64,000 nucleotides of DNA from Ailanthus altissimus (Eukaryota > Streptophyta > Magnoliopsida > Sapindales > Simaroubaceae). The stretch lies in contig OX327711.1 of the NCBI GenBank assembly GCA_946807835.1, positions 11,443,501 to 11,507,500 on the forward strand, given 5' to 3'. How positions within the stretch are numbered: the first letter of the stretch is position 1; every line of letters begins with the position of its first letter. Below, piece by piece: positions 36,171 through 47,010 of this stretch. Both the position numbers and the translations under genes were made by a program. The notes under the pieces are model-generated. The model had not been told where the DNA came from, did not search any database, and worked only from the letters and a program-made list of their open reading frames with translations.

Positions 36171-36494
36171 TTGTAATTAAAAGTAAAAAAATTTTGTATG
36201 TATTTTATCTTTATTTTTTTGATTGTTATGGTTGAAATAATATTTAATTTATGTTTCTAAATTTTTATATAAAATATGTTTTATTTTTTTTAAAATAAAT
36301 ATTATAATAAAATTATTATTTTTTATTAATTTATTTTTGAACTTAATTGATTTTAAATTTATAATATAATTATGTGTGTTAATTATATTAATATAAAGAG
36401 TCTTCATAAAAAAATTAAAATAACCGGTAAAATTTTATATTATTAATTATTTTAACTACGTCAACCGATTGTATGACACAGTTAAATATACTGT
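36170..36494 (-). repeat. Right terminal inverted repeat
   Basis: The reverse complement aligns with 23849-24140: ACAGTA end, ACTGTGTCATACA, TTGACGTAGTTA, AATTAAGTTCAAAA, CATATTTTATATAAAAATTT. Confidence 0.75.
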
Positions 36495-37326
36495 AACTTT
36501 ATCTCAATGTTACAACATCCTTTCCCATCTAAGCTTCTGTTGTAGGGGTACCATCTTCGTACTCTACAGCACTATCATTAAGCATTTTAGGCATAGCAAT
36601 TGCTCCCCCGAGAGAGTAAGGATTATATTGCAATCCCTTTTGGATGATGCATGGTTTGGATTTGGGCTTCTTTTGGTGAGTTGGGGGAAGAAGAAGAAGA
36701 AAGAGAGATGAGAAAGATGGCTCATTTTGGTTTTTTTTTTTGGATGGGGTGGGGAGGGGGAAATGAAAATTGGGGCGGAAAAAAATAAAATTATTTTACA
36801 AGACAGTACATGATTTTGTCTTTATTGAAGACAATTCATAAGGATATTTAGGTAAAAAATAATATATTTTTATTGTGTCATTTCATATTTTTTTATTTAA
36901 AAACATTTTTCACGTCTCATATATAAAATAAATATTTATTATTTGTCACATCAAATTTATTACAATAAAAATAATAAAAAAAGTAATTATTTAATAAAAA
37001 AAATTTAACGGTAGAAATTAACATAATATTTATTAAAAAAATGAAAGCTAAGTTAATATATATTTATAAAATTAAATACCAAAATACAATTTCCTTTTAT
37101 TTAATAGACATTCTATGTCACGAGACTGGTTAAACTTGCAGTTTTTTATGCTAATGTTGGCCACTTATCAAATAGTTTACACTTTTTGAACAAGCGGTTT
37201 CAATAATACTAATGATAACGCTGATATTAATTTACATTTTATTTTTACTTTCATATATGTTCGACCACAAATTAACTCGAATAAACAACTTTCTTGTTTC
37301 TAACATGTGTAATTTACGATCATGGC
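36495..37326. other. Flank between TIR element and germin-like pseudogene
   Basis: An 80-codon open frame overlapping the element edge (36469-36708) ends in a Lys run from GAAGAAGAA and has no recognised domain. The rest is AT-rich. The first exon and promoter of the germin-like gene would be expected here but could not be identified. Confidence 0.4.
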
Positions 37327-37774
37327 AGCTAGAGTTAATGGCTTCGCCTGCATGGACCCTAAGCTTGGGCAGGCCGACCATTTTTTCTTCAGAGGCCTCC
37401 ATGTCGCTGGGCTGGCAACACAACGAACCCACTTGGCTCCAAGGTTATGCGAGTCTCAGTAGGTCCAATACCCGGATTCAAATACTCTCGGCGTCTTATT
37501 GATCCGTATATATTACGCTTTGGGTGGGGTGGGGTTGTAAAGGTTCTTATAAGGGTGATGTGTTTGTCTTTCCTGTTGTACTTGTTCACTTCATACAAAA
37601 TACAGGTCATGGAAATGCCGTTACGGTTTGAACAGCCAGAATCCTGGAGTTATCACTATCGCTAATGCCATTTTCGGGACTAATCCGCCCATTGCTGGTG
37701 ATATTCTTGCCAAGGGCTTCCAGGTTGACGACTCTATAATCCGTCAACTTCAAGCACAATTTTTACCATCCTAG
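37327..37774 (+). pseudogene. Germin-like protein pseudogene, cupin core deleted
   Basis: One frame reads VNGFACMDPKLGQADHFFF, then RGLHVAGLAT, which match the segment of germin-like proteins just before the cupin domain. After a stop and a frame change, YPDSNTLGVLLIRIYY marks the first cupin strand. About 60 bases later the frame resumes at the C-terminus: [36 protein letters not shown] and LQAQFLPS, followed by a TAG stop. The metal-binding His/Glu motifs that should lie between (HTHPRA and GxxHxxxN regions) are absent, so roughly 70 codons are deleted. Germin-like proteins are secreted apoplastic Mn-binding hexamers, some with oxalate oxidase or superoxide dismutase activity. This copy cannot fold. 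Family identity is secure; the subgroup is not. Confidence 0.85.
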
Positions 37775-38400
37775 ATATGTTACAATCTGAGTGTTTTCTT
37801 TGTGTTATGAATGACACCGGATGAATATCTCTTTTTTAATTAAAAAAATGATGTAATGCAAATTTTATTTAAATATTCCTGTATATAAGTTTGGAAATTC
37901 TTACCGAAATTATGAGCAATGGTTTAATTTCATGCACGATCATTTTTTGTTGTCTCCATGTCGGTGCATCTCTTCCCAAATCATTTTGCTTAAATAAGAA
38001 GTTTTGCATGAATGCATATAGCTAGATATCAAAAGAATTAACATAATGAGTGAGACGTGGCAAGCCTGTTGACATCTTCTCTTCCTATTAATGATGATAC
38101 ATTACAATGTACATCTACATTACAGTACTTCTACTATTTGGTCTGTTGACAGAAGCACTGAGATCATGTAAGGCATATCTCTTTCATCAGAAACTTATAA
38201 ATTCAGGCATTCCAACGATCGCTATCGAAAGAAAAGATAAAGTGAAACACTGAAAAAAAAAATTAAGAGGAAAACTGTAAACATACAATTGGTCCCGTGT
38301 TGTGCTTTCTTATCTCTACGAACTAGCAGTATGTACGGCATTAATATAGACGTAACATAGATGGTATCTTCATCAATATGGATTACTCGCCTGGCCTGTT
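37775..38400. other. 3' flank of the germin-like pseudogene
   Basis: Non-coding. A plausible old 3' untranslated region, with AATTTTATTTAAATA, then unrelated sequence. Nothing else recognised. Confidence 0.4.
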
Positions 38401-38424
38401 GTCAAAAGATCCATGGATAATCGC

Positions 38425-39420
38425 TCGCTTGAATGGTCAGTAGTAAAGTGTTTGTAATGTAGTTTGTATTATTTTTTAATTAAAGTAGAGATTATAAGTT
38501 TGATACTCTCTTTTCTCGTATAAAAAAAAAAAAATTGGATAAAAGTAATATCCTCTTCTCATATAAAAAAAATGACTGTTGAATAAAAATATTTAATAGT
38601 AAACGACTTGCAACACATTAAACCTTTATTAAAGTGGACATTTTAAGCTTAAAATCCCCCCCTAATATCAAAGTTAAAAAAAAAATTGCTAGATAAAAAT
38701 AACATTCTCCATTGAAGATTTTGATGAGTTTGAATTTTCTCTCCCCAAATAAAAAAAAATCATTTCAACAATAAAGAACTTACAGTATATTATTCTTTCT
38801 CTAAAGTAGAGATCTTAAGTTCAAATCTCCCTCTTTGATATAAAAAAAAATTGTTGAATAAAATACCTAATGATAAAGGGCTTCTAATGTATTGTTCCTC
38901 TATTGAAGTCGAGATTCTGAGTTCAAATCCCCAATCTCTCATATATATATAAACTATTAGATAAAAATAGCGTCCCCTTCGAATATATTTAAAAAAATCG
39001 TTGTATTAAAATACCCAATAGTAAAGAACTTGCCGTGTATTATTCCTCTACTAAAATGAAGATCCTAAGTTTAAATCTCTCCCAATATATAAAAGGAAAA
39101 AAAAAAGACTATTGGATAAAAAGAGTTCAATCACTCCTCCATATATATATATATATAAAAAGACCATTGAATAAATATACTCAATTGTAAAGGCTCGAAG
39201 TGCCTTATTCATCTACTAAAGTGCAGATCCTAGTTTGAATCTCTCTTTTTGAAATAAAAAAAAAAAGAAGACTGTTGGATAAAAATAAAAGACCGTTGTG
39301 TCTTATTCTTCCACTAAAGTATAGATCTTGAATTCAAATCCATCTTTTGCTATAAAAAAAAACCATTGAAAAAAAAACAAGATTGACAGCAAGGTTTAAC
39401 CTGCAGTGTGAAGCTCAATA
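38425..39420 (+). repeat. Degenerate tandem array of tRNA-like (SINE-like) units
   Basis: About eight units of 90-160 bases. Each has AATAGTAAAGGACTTGCAG-like text (resembling a tRNA A box), then TTATTCCTCTACTAAAGTAGAG and a B-box-like AAGTTCAAATCTC, followed by an A-rich stretch and TTGGATAAAAATA. B-box-like words occur near 38490, 38730, 38815, 38920, 39066, 39228 and 39330. The order A box, B box, A-rich tail is that of tRNA-derived SINEs. Here the units lie head to tail with no clear target duplications, so tandem amplification of one tRNA-like unit is more likely than repeated insertion. Confidence 0.6.
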
Positions 39421-39769
39421 AATTTCAAGTCTGCCTCCTTAACCATTCATACATTTTTTGGTGTTGTGTACAAGTTCCACTGTTGGCAGCTAATTTTGTT
39501 ATATTATTATGATTTTTTCGTCTTTTGTAAAAAAAAATTGGTTATTATGAAAGTTAAACACTAAACAACGTTCACCTCAACTTGGGCATCAAGGGCCTTT
39601 CTCTAAAAAAACACTCTCGCCTCTCTCTTAAGCTATAAAGAGAACCTTAGTCATTGCACTTTCTTTACTAGAGAGGGGGCATTTGACCTCCTCTTTAATA
39701 GACATCTCACCCATTCTCTCTCAATCCTTTTTCTTTCTCCATCTTTGTCTAGTTTTTCTTTGTTTTTCT
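39421..39769. other. Spacer before the CACTA element
   Basis: Pyrimidine-rich and non-coding (CTCTCTCAATCC, TTTTTCTTTCTCC). It ends with the TCT target triplet at 39767-39769. Confidence 0.5.
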
Positions 39770-39860
39770 CACTACAAAAAAAAAAACTTTATTTGCATCA
39801 GGCTTTACGACGGCTATTTTAGCCTTCGTAAATGACCCTAAAATACGCACCGTTTAGCTG
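39770..39860 (+). repeat. Left terminus and subterminal repeats of the CACTA element
   Basis: CACTACAA is followed by an A-run, GCATCAGGCTTTACGACGGC, then TAGCCTTCGTAAATGACC. The GACGGC/GCCGTC-like words pair with those at the right end and are the expected binding sites for the element's own DNA-binding protein. Confidence 0.75.
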
Positions 39861-39879
39861 AAGCATAAAAAAAAATAAT

Positions 39880-42800
39880 TCTTCAACCCTATATCGTCTT
39901 CTTCCTTCTCACATTCTCGGCCTCCTCTTTGAAATCACAACCACACCCTCTCTCAAAATCACAACTAATCTTTATTCTCCACTTTGCACATCTTTTAGGC
40001 GAGTTAGCCTTTCTGTTTGAAACCAAAAATCGATCTCTCCTTTCAGTCATTAACTCTCTATTTGAAGCTCAATCTCGCATTTTTTAGGTAATTTTTTTTT
40101 ACTTCGCATGAAATTGAATGCTTTTCATTTAATCTTTTGTTTAAATTTATTTGTGTTGGGCTTAATTTTTAGTTGAGATTAGGGTTTGATCTGAAAAAAT
40201 TGATTAAATTTATTTGTGTTATGCTTGATAGAAAAAAATTTCTTTGATTTGAAAAATTAGTTATTCAATCATATTAATTACCATTGGATTTGTCTTTTTT
40301 TTTTGTTCTTGCTACGATGATTCTAGGCTTCTGTCCATTATTAGATTCTAGGCAAAGAAATAAAAAATAGTGGTTCATGTAGAATCACAGTGAGTGACAG
40401 AAGGATTAGAAAGAGCAAAAAGAGTTTCAAAGAATGGAGGTGGATTTTCAGGCAACATCAATTTAGATTTATGTTTGCAATTCAAATTTTAAACATTAAG
40501 TGAAAATGTTCGAGCAAAAAGAAAATAGTAGCTAATGGGTTTGTGTTTGCACTTTACCAATATAGAATAGAATAAAGTTGAAGGCATATCTTGATGTGTA
40601 CATTCAAATATGTAAACTTAACAATAAAGCCACTACAGAAAGCATTCATTTCAGCTTTAAAAGAATTGTATTCTATGAAAGGTAATCAAGTAACTATAAA
40701 GAAATAAATTAATACTAAAAAAAATGAAAGAGTAAGGTAAAGTTATGTCCATGAAGAAATATTTGATATAATATAGTCTCTGCTGGATGCCATGCCTTTC
40801 TGTAGGTGGTGTGTTTAGTAGACACAAGCTATATGCTGATGTAATTATTTTGGTTTATTAATTAAATAGATGCTGTTGTGTAGTGAATTTTGGTCTTTGA
40901 TGATTATGTCTCGCATTGAAACAACATACCATCACCTTGTATATTGATATTACACTGTGAGATTGCCACTTATTTATCAAGGTCTGACTAAGAAACCACA
41001 TAAATATGCATTCAACAAATTTACAGTTACTGCCAAGTTAAACTCTTTAAATCAAGTGTTTTTATGTTTGCTTAATCAATAATTTTCCTTATTGAGATTA
41101 GAACTGTATTGACTATTGATGTTATTTACCCATTTCTTAACCTGCAAGATGGTAGATATCATTAGTTCATGCTTTTTCACAAGTTCTACACTTATGACAA
41201 ATCTTGCTAGATGATTGACCATGAGGTTGCTGCTCATTGGAACTTTCTGTATCAGTTTGAAATGTTATATACGTTTTAGGAACTTGTAGGATTGTGGAAA
41301 AATAGAAAATTTTGATTTTTCAACATAGAGTGTCATAATTTATACCTAAGGTGATTTATATCATTATCTATCTCATTGATATTGCAAATCAAAATTCCTT
41401 ACGGGCTCTCAACACAATTTGTTTTAACATGCTCTGATGGTTCTTCACATCCTTTCAGCACAAATAATGTTCGGTAATACTTTATGTTTTGCATATTTTT
41501 TATGGAATTGATTTTGATACTCCTCATTTTGTCGACTAATAAATCATCATTAATATTGGTTTGATGAAGTTTATCATGATATTGTACTTCAATGCCTATT
41601 GTTTCTATCCATAGGCTACCATGCCCAAGAAGTTAGAACTATTCAAAAGGAATTGCCTATTTCTTATGCCCTATACAGATCTAAATTTCTTTCCTATTTT
41701 TTTCTTTGATAAGAAATGTAATACTTTTATTACTTAAAAAAAATGAGCGCAAAAAGCGAGATGAACTAAAGGACCACCGCAAGATTTACAAAAGATATAT
41801 TAGACAAAAGATTTATAGTGATTACATTATAAACTTTCACATTGTGATTACACAGTTACACTTAATTGCTGTAAATGTATATCTCGGCTTTTTCTTTTGT
41901 TTATTAATATAATGCTTTATAGCATGATGCATTTGATTCTTTTTTTCTTCGTAGAATGTGTGATATTCTTGTGTTGACTATGAGAATGTTCCAAAGCAAG
42001 GTATTGTCTCTAATCTTTTCTGTTGATTTGAATTGGACATTTTCTAATTTTACATTGGGTCAGGATTCATTAATGTTAGAATTTGGAAGCTAATAAATTA
42101 GCATGAAGCAAGGTTTGTATATAGTTTGAATTTGAATCCAACCACAAATAACTTCACTTCACTGAAGGAAAAGCATCTCTTATAGTTTCTCCCATTATTA
42201 TTAAATCACAAATTCAATAGTATGTAGATTGCAAGTGAATGAAAACCTGATATACTAATTAAATTTAATATGGATTGTGTTGAGAAATATTTAATGCATT
42301 TTCCATTGACTATGATCAGTTAAGTAATATCATCAATTGGAATGCAGCTTTTCCTTCAATGAAGTGAAGTTATTTGATGATTACTTTTCAATGCTGCAGA
42401 AATTAATCTCCTAGCCCCAGATCATCTTTAAAACTTACTGATTTCTCCTTTCTCTTTTCAGAGAACTCTCATTTAACAACCAATTTCTTGGCGATGCCGT
42501 GTTGTAATTTTTAGGCTTTTGCCGTTTATAATAAATAATTAAAAGCAGAATGAAAATAAATTTCATTCCATTGCTACTTTCTGTTACTTGTAGGTTCTTA
42601 GAACAGGACAGATAGATTTGTCTCAGTTTGCGGTTGGTTCAAGTAAATGTGAGTATCATGCAGTTTTAAAAATAAATTTCTTTGCTATTTTTTTTTTTGG
42701 TTCCATTTTAGTTGCGGATATACCGCTGACGATTTGTGTAAGTTTTGATAATGAGGATCATGGTAGATTTGGCTCAATGGAATTCAATATGTTAGAAATT

Positions 42801-43800
42801 ACTTTTAAACCATCAATATTTAGTTATGATTAGTATGGTGAAGTATACACGCTGGAACTGGAAATTTCTTTGTATTTCACTTGTTTTTCTGTTTGAATGC
42901 ATTTGATACATGAAAAATTGCATGTTCTATTTTGTGGTCCTTAAAAATAGAAGGATTTTGAATACAGTATAAATTGTTAACAGTGTTTAGATTGATTTGT
43001 ATAAATATTAATAGTGTGTATATTGTTTTTAGTACTGCTGACATCTTTCCCCAACTTAAGCTTAAATTTTGCTGGTGGTGCATTCTTAATTTTAAACCCT
43101 CAAGACTATCTTATACAGCAGAATTCTATTGTAAGTTTCTAAGCACTTTAAATATAAATTGATGATATAAATGCCCACATACATAAATATATTAGCTGTA
43201 TATAAAAAATTCAATTTGTTTTATTTTACAAGTCCTAGCTTTTAAATTAATATAAATAGCTATACTTAAAATAATATAATAATAATGATCATTCAACTTT
43301 GTATGGGTGATGTATGCTAGTCAATGCTATAAATAGCTATACTTAAGTCTAAATGAATAATTAGTCCCAAAAATTCTAACCTAGTTTAAAAATTCCTGAC
43401 TAGGCCCAAAATTATTAACTTATCCCATAAATTCCTAATTAAGCCTAAATGAATAACATTCAAATTTTGATGAAGGTAATATAATCTTTTCTCCAAGGTT
43501 AATCATTTTAGTTTTTGTGGTGCCACCCTGATGTTTTTATATAGGACTCATGGAATGCTATATTTGTTCGATCTATTTTACATTTGTAAGTGATATTTAT
43601 TAAAAATACTCTGCAATTTTATGCTTGCTCATAATCTATTAAATTTAATGGTTAGTAATTAAACTGATATTACTTTTAGATAAAGAACTATAAGTTAAAG
43701 TTAATGATGGTAGAGGCTATGTAAGTAAGAGAATTGTTTTAATTTATTAATATGCTTAATATGTTTTAATTTATTTTAAAATAATATGCATTTAATTTTT
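39880..43800 (+). other. 5' part of the CACTA element, no readable transposase
   Basis: The bulk of TNP2 should lie here but no TNP2 motif was found. 39900-40090 looks like a spliced 5' leader (CT-rich, ending ATTTTTTAG|GTAATTTTTT). Short exon-like pieces bounded by splice-like signals occur: 41615-41690 after a CCATAG acceptor, 42481-42505 after a TTTTCAG acceptor, and 42595-42650 after a TTGTAG acceptor (VLRTGQIDLSQFAVGSSK in one frame). These may be captured host-gene exons or chance. No family was recognised. Confidence 0.4.
42145..42376. repeat. Inverted repeat (MITE-like) inside the CACTA element
   Basis: The 30 bases from 42145 (CAAATAACTTCACTTC...) and the 30 bases ending at 42376 (…GAAGTGAAGTTATTTG) are inverted copies with one mismatch, around 172 bases of unrelated sequence. 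This has the shape of a small non-autonomous TIR element. No target duplication could be confirmed. Confidence 0.6.
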
Positions 43801-43825
43801 GCATGTATGTAACCTTAAACCCGTT

Positions 43826-43956
43826 CAAAAAATATATAATAAAATATGTTTTTCTCATTGTTATATTCTTATGATGGTGAGAGTTGTATGTCATACGACT
43901 TTCACCATCTTTAGAAGATAACAATGAGAAAAATATATTTTATTATATATTTTTTG
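43826..43956. repeat. 131-bp near-perfect hairpin
   Basis: The sequence from 43826 (CAAAAAATATATAATA) folds back on itself through a centre near 43891 (GTATGTCATAC) to 43956 (TATTATATATTTTTTG), with only a handful of mismatches over about 64-base arms. It sits exactly where the TNP2 remnant begins and looks like a small fold-back insertion. Confidence 0.8.
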
Positions 43957-44445
43957 ATTGTCCTGATTTGGGCAGTTTGGAAATGCATAATTCTATATAC
44001 TAATGACATGAAGTTTGTTCTTTTCAAGGGTGATTGGGTAGATAATAAAATTGGAAGGATGCATGATGAGTTTAAATTCACTTTGGTGAATTTCAATTAT
44101 TTTATTATACAAAAATAATCAAATAGGTGATGAACCTTTTATTTTAGCAAAGCAAGTTTGTTATGTGAAAAACCTGTAAATGTAGATTGGCATGTTGTTC
44201 TTAAAAAGACAGTTAAAGATTTATTTGACATATACACAAAAGATTCTTTTTATAGGCCATCAATAGTACCTCAGGTTGAACTATATGATGAACAGCAATT
44301 GGATGAAAGCTTGTATGTGCAAATTGAGAATATTGGTTGGGTTAGGCAAGGAGTTGATGGGACGATAGTAGATACAAATGTTATTGATGATGATGATGAT
44401 GATGATGATAACGATGAAAATGATGTCATGAAAAATGTTGAATGA
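43957..44445 (+). pseudogene. TNP2-type CACTA transposase, C-terminal remnant
   Basis: MKFVLFKGDWVDNKIGRMHD followed by EFKFTLVNFN matches the DUF4216 domain found near the C-terminus of plant TNP2-type transposases (FKCDW...D..GFTLVN pattern). After a frame change, NPVNVDWHVVLKKT and DLFDIYTKDSF follow, and the frame ends in an acidic tail of eight Asp then DNDEND before TGA at 44443. Only about 160 codons of a protein normally several hundred residues long remain; the catalytic domain and zinc finger are gone. TNP2 would cut the element ends. Confidence 0.75.
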
Positions 44446-44678
44446 TCTTTCTTTACAAATTTGTTTTGAGTAAGTTGTAATAAATTGCATTTGAGGGGTA
44501 AGGCTAATTACGTCCCCCCCTGTCTAGGTGTCATTATATATTTTTTTATAATAAATATTTTTCTTATATATTTTAGTAATTATATTCTTCTTTTTTTAAT
44601 AATAAAATTCATTGATATATTAAATTTTTTTATGGATGTTTTCTAACAATACATTTTGATATCTAATTGCAGCTAGTT

Positions 44679-46647
44679 ATGGCACCTAAAAAAGGAAAAA
44701 GGTCCATCTATGGATGTCTTACTTCTACAACAGGTGGAGTCACAACGACAAACATCTATGTCTTCTCGTTCTTTTGCATAAGATGATGAAGAAGGTATAA
44801 AATTAATTTTAACTTCCATTATTTAAAAAATCACACTAACATGAATTTTTTTAGGACTAAGTGAATCAACACATCGTGGGCTAGCTCTAAGTGTTAATGA
44901 TTGGGGCACAGGAGATATTACGCATCTAGAGTTTAATTCAGCGTGGTAGGTAATTGGTCCAAATTCTTATCAGTTTAAATCCCAACTTAGGACCATAGCA
45001 CGAAATGGACTGAAAACGCCTTTGACATATGTTGAGTGGACTGACATGTCAGATGATCTCTTAGAAAATATTTGGAGAGAGGTGAAGGTAAGAAAATACT
45101 ACTACAACATATAATTAGTTTAGGCTCATGTTTTATAATATAATTAGGTTCATATTATATTATAGGCAAACACAGATACTCCAGATGCTTATAGATGCCA
45201 CTATTTAAAAAATGTGGGAAGACTTTAGAAAGATTGAAAATATCGATTGAAAAGTAAGTATTATGATGACAAGACAAATGCTGAACGTCTTGCATCCATT
45301 CCTTTCAGAGTTATTGAAGAGCAATGTAAGACACTTGTAGCTTATTAGGGCAGTGAGAAAGCTAAGGTATAACTTAACTAAACTTAAGTTAATGTTGTAA
45401 GTTATAATTAGTATAAAATAATATTTTGCATGATTATTTGGTATTGTAGGCCATTACTAAGAAGACTAAAACAAATCGTATGCAAGTGTCTTCACTTCCT
45501 AAAACAGGTCGAACTTCATTTGCTAATAAGAGAGAACATATTAGTTATCGTTTTATATGTTTAATGATTGTTTGGGTGATGAGTTTTGTTAAATTGATCA
45601 TTGCTTGAATTTGTATTTATTGGTTTTTTTGAATTAGTTTGTTAGTGAATGTAATGTTGATATTTATTATGTATAGAATATAATGTTAATTGTTGTGTGT
45701 ATGTAATTATTGATATTTATTGTTGTGTGTATGTATGTATGTGCGTATTGAATGATGCAATGTATGTGCGTATTGAATGTAATGTTAATTTGCTAATAAT
45801 GTTGATATTTATTGTTGTATTGAATGTAATTTTAATTATTGTGTGTATATATGTGTAATGTAATGTTAACAATTATTAATTATTAATTATTGTGTGTATG
45901 TATGTGCATATTGAATGTAATGTTAATTTGTTAATAATGTTGATATTTATTGTTGTATTGAATGTAATGTTAATTATTGTGTGTATGTATGTGTTTACAA
46001 TGTTTTAGATGAAGAAAAAAAGACAGATCATATAAGTATATTTATTGAGACTCGACCCAAATCTAATGGTAGTATAGCTGATTCAGACAGTGCAGAAATA
46101 ATTGTAAATGATATAAATTTACAATAGTTATATATTTAAAAAATTATTAAACTTCTATATTTTAACTAAGTTTCAATATTTTTAGGGTCAACTAAATGAA
46201 CGTTTGTCTCAATTGTCTAATGATGAATAAACAGAAGTTGCGAGAGACCAAATATTTATTGATGTGATGGGACACGATAGTCATGAATATGCTAAAACTT
46301 ATGAGTATGGTCCATCACCATCATATATTGCACAACAAAGTTCAAGGCAAAACAATGAACAGGTAAAAGCAGAGTTAGATTGTCTAAAATCCAGTTATAA
46401 TGATCTTTAAGGAAAATATACAGTTCTATAAAATCAATGTGAAGAGATGCGTACAATGATGCAACAATTTTTTGATAGTCAAGGGTTTCAACTGTCCACT
46501 AATGATCAGGTATGAGTGTTTAATTTAATATTATTTATAATTTAATATTAATTTTTTACTTGTAAAATTATAATTAAAATACGAATATTTTATTTGTAGG
46601 TTCAAGATGCTTCCAGTGCGCACTATCATTATACAAAAACTAGATAG
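44679..46647 (+). pseudogene. Transposase_24 (Ptta/En/Spm) gene of the CACTA element, decayed
   Basis: Starts MAPKKGKRS-like at 44679. An exon near 44855-45087 reads GLALSVNDWGTGDITHLEFN, then SYQFKSQLRTIARNGLKTPL and DMSDDLLENIWREVK, and ends at a GTAAG donor. The next (45165-45367) reads YRCHYLKNVG, RLKSKYYDDKTNAERLASIP and EEQCKTLVAY. Later exons read KTNRMQVSSLPKTGRTSFANK (45450-45540) and LNERLSQLSNDE, then DVMGHDSHEYAKTYEYGPSP (46190-46510), with a C-terminal VQDASSAHYHYTKTR and a stop at 46645. This is the layout of the plant Transposase_24 family, the TNPA-like partner encoded by many CACTA elements. In-frame stops and a small frame loss make it non-functional. Confidence 0.75.
45630..45995. 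repeat. Diverged tandem repeat in an intron of the CACTA gene
   Basis: Two to three copies of a roughly 138-base unit built from TGTTGATATTTATTGTTGTATTG, AATGTAATGTTAATT and GTGTGTATGTATGTG words. Non-coding. Confidence 0.6.
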
Positions 46648-46872
46648 ATGTTAAAAAGTTCGGAATTGTTATTAACATATTTTGAATTTTATTAATACAT
46701 TTTAGATGTTATTAATACATTTTGGATGTTTTTAATACATTTTGGACGGTCATATTTTAATGTTATTAATATATTTTGGATGATATTATAATATATTTAT
46801 TTAAAAATATTAAATAAAAAAAATTATAAGACTTTTTGTTATTGTAATTTAAAAATAAATTTAAAAAGAGAT

Positions 46873-47010
46873 AGACATTTTTGCGACGACTAATTAGCCG
46901 TCACAAAAGAGTTATAAGTCGTGCACTTTTTGTAATGGCTAATTAGCCATCACAAAGACCTTTTTGCGACGGCTTTTTAACCATCGCAAAAGACCTTTTC
47001 TATTGTAGTG
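46873..47010 (+). repeat. Right terminus and subterminal repeats of the CACTA element
   Basis: Three TTTTGCGACGGCTAATTAGCC-like modules, each partly palindromic (GCGACGGC...GCCGTCAC), precede the terminal TTGTAGTG. Confidence 0.8.

Larger units (their letters stand above)
23849..36494. mobile_element. Large TIR-flanked element with inverted satellite core
   Basis: The left end (23849-24140) and the reverse complement of the right end (36170-36494) are homologous. Both start ACAGTA. They then share ACTGTGTCATACA, a GACGTnnGTTA block, AATTAAGTnCAAAA, CATATTTTATATAAAAATTT and AACATAAATTAAATATTAT in the same order. Between them lie AT-rich arrays, a 22-bp satellite in two opposed blocks, and a nested solo LTR. 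Without that LTR the element is about 9.8 kb. No transposase is present, so it is non-autonomous or a fold-back-like repeat. The exact ends and target duplication are not certain: AACT borders the left end and follows the right end, and if TA is counted the ends read TACAGTA. Class is unresolved (Mutator-like, mariner-like or fold-back). Confidence 0.65.
39770..47010 (+). mobile_element. CACTA (En/Spm) DNA transposon, 7.24 kb
   Basis: Left end CACTACAAAAA and right end TTGTAGTG are perfect inverted termini for at least eight bases. TCT flanks the element on both sides (39767-39769 and 47011-47013), the 3-bp target duplication of CACTA elements. Subterminal repeats occur near both ends: GACGGCTA...TAGCC-type on the left, and several TTTGCGACGGCTAATTAGCC copies on the right. 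The interior carries remains of the two classic genes, TNP2-type transposase and a Transposase_24 (Ptta/En/Spm) gene, in the plus direction. Both are broken, so the copy is non-autonomous, but its ends look able to be recognised in trans. Confidence 0.95.

Noticed and set aside
36469..36711. 80-codon frame as the first exon of a host gene
   Set aside because: It starts inside the right terminal repeat, ends in a Lys run from a GAA repeat, and matches no family I know.
38425..39420. True tRNA genes
   Set aside because: A- and B-box-like words are present but no complete cloverleaf with acceptor stem could be drawn for any unit.
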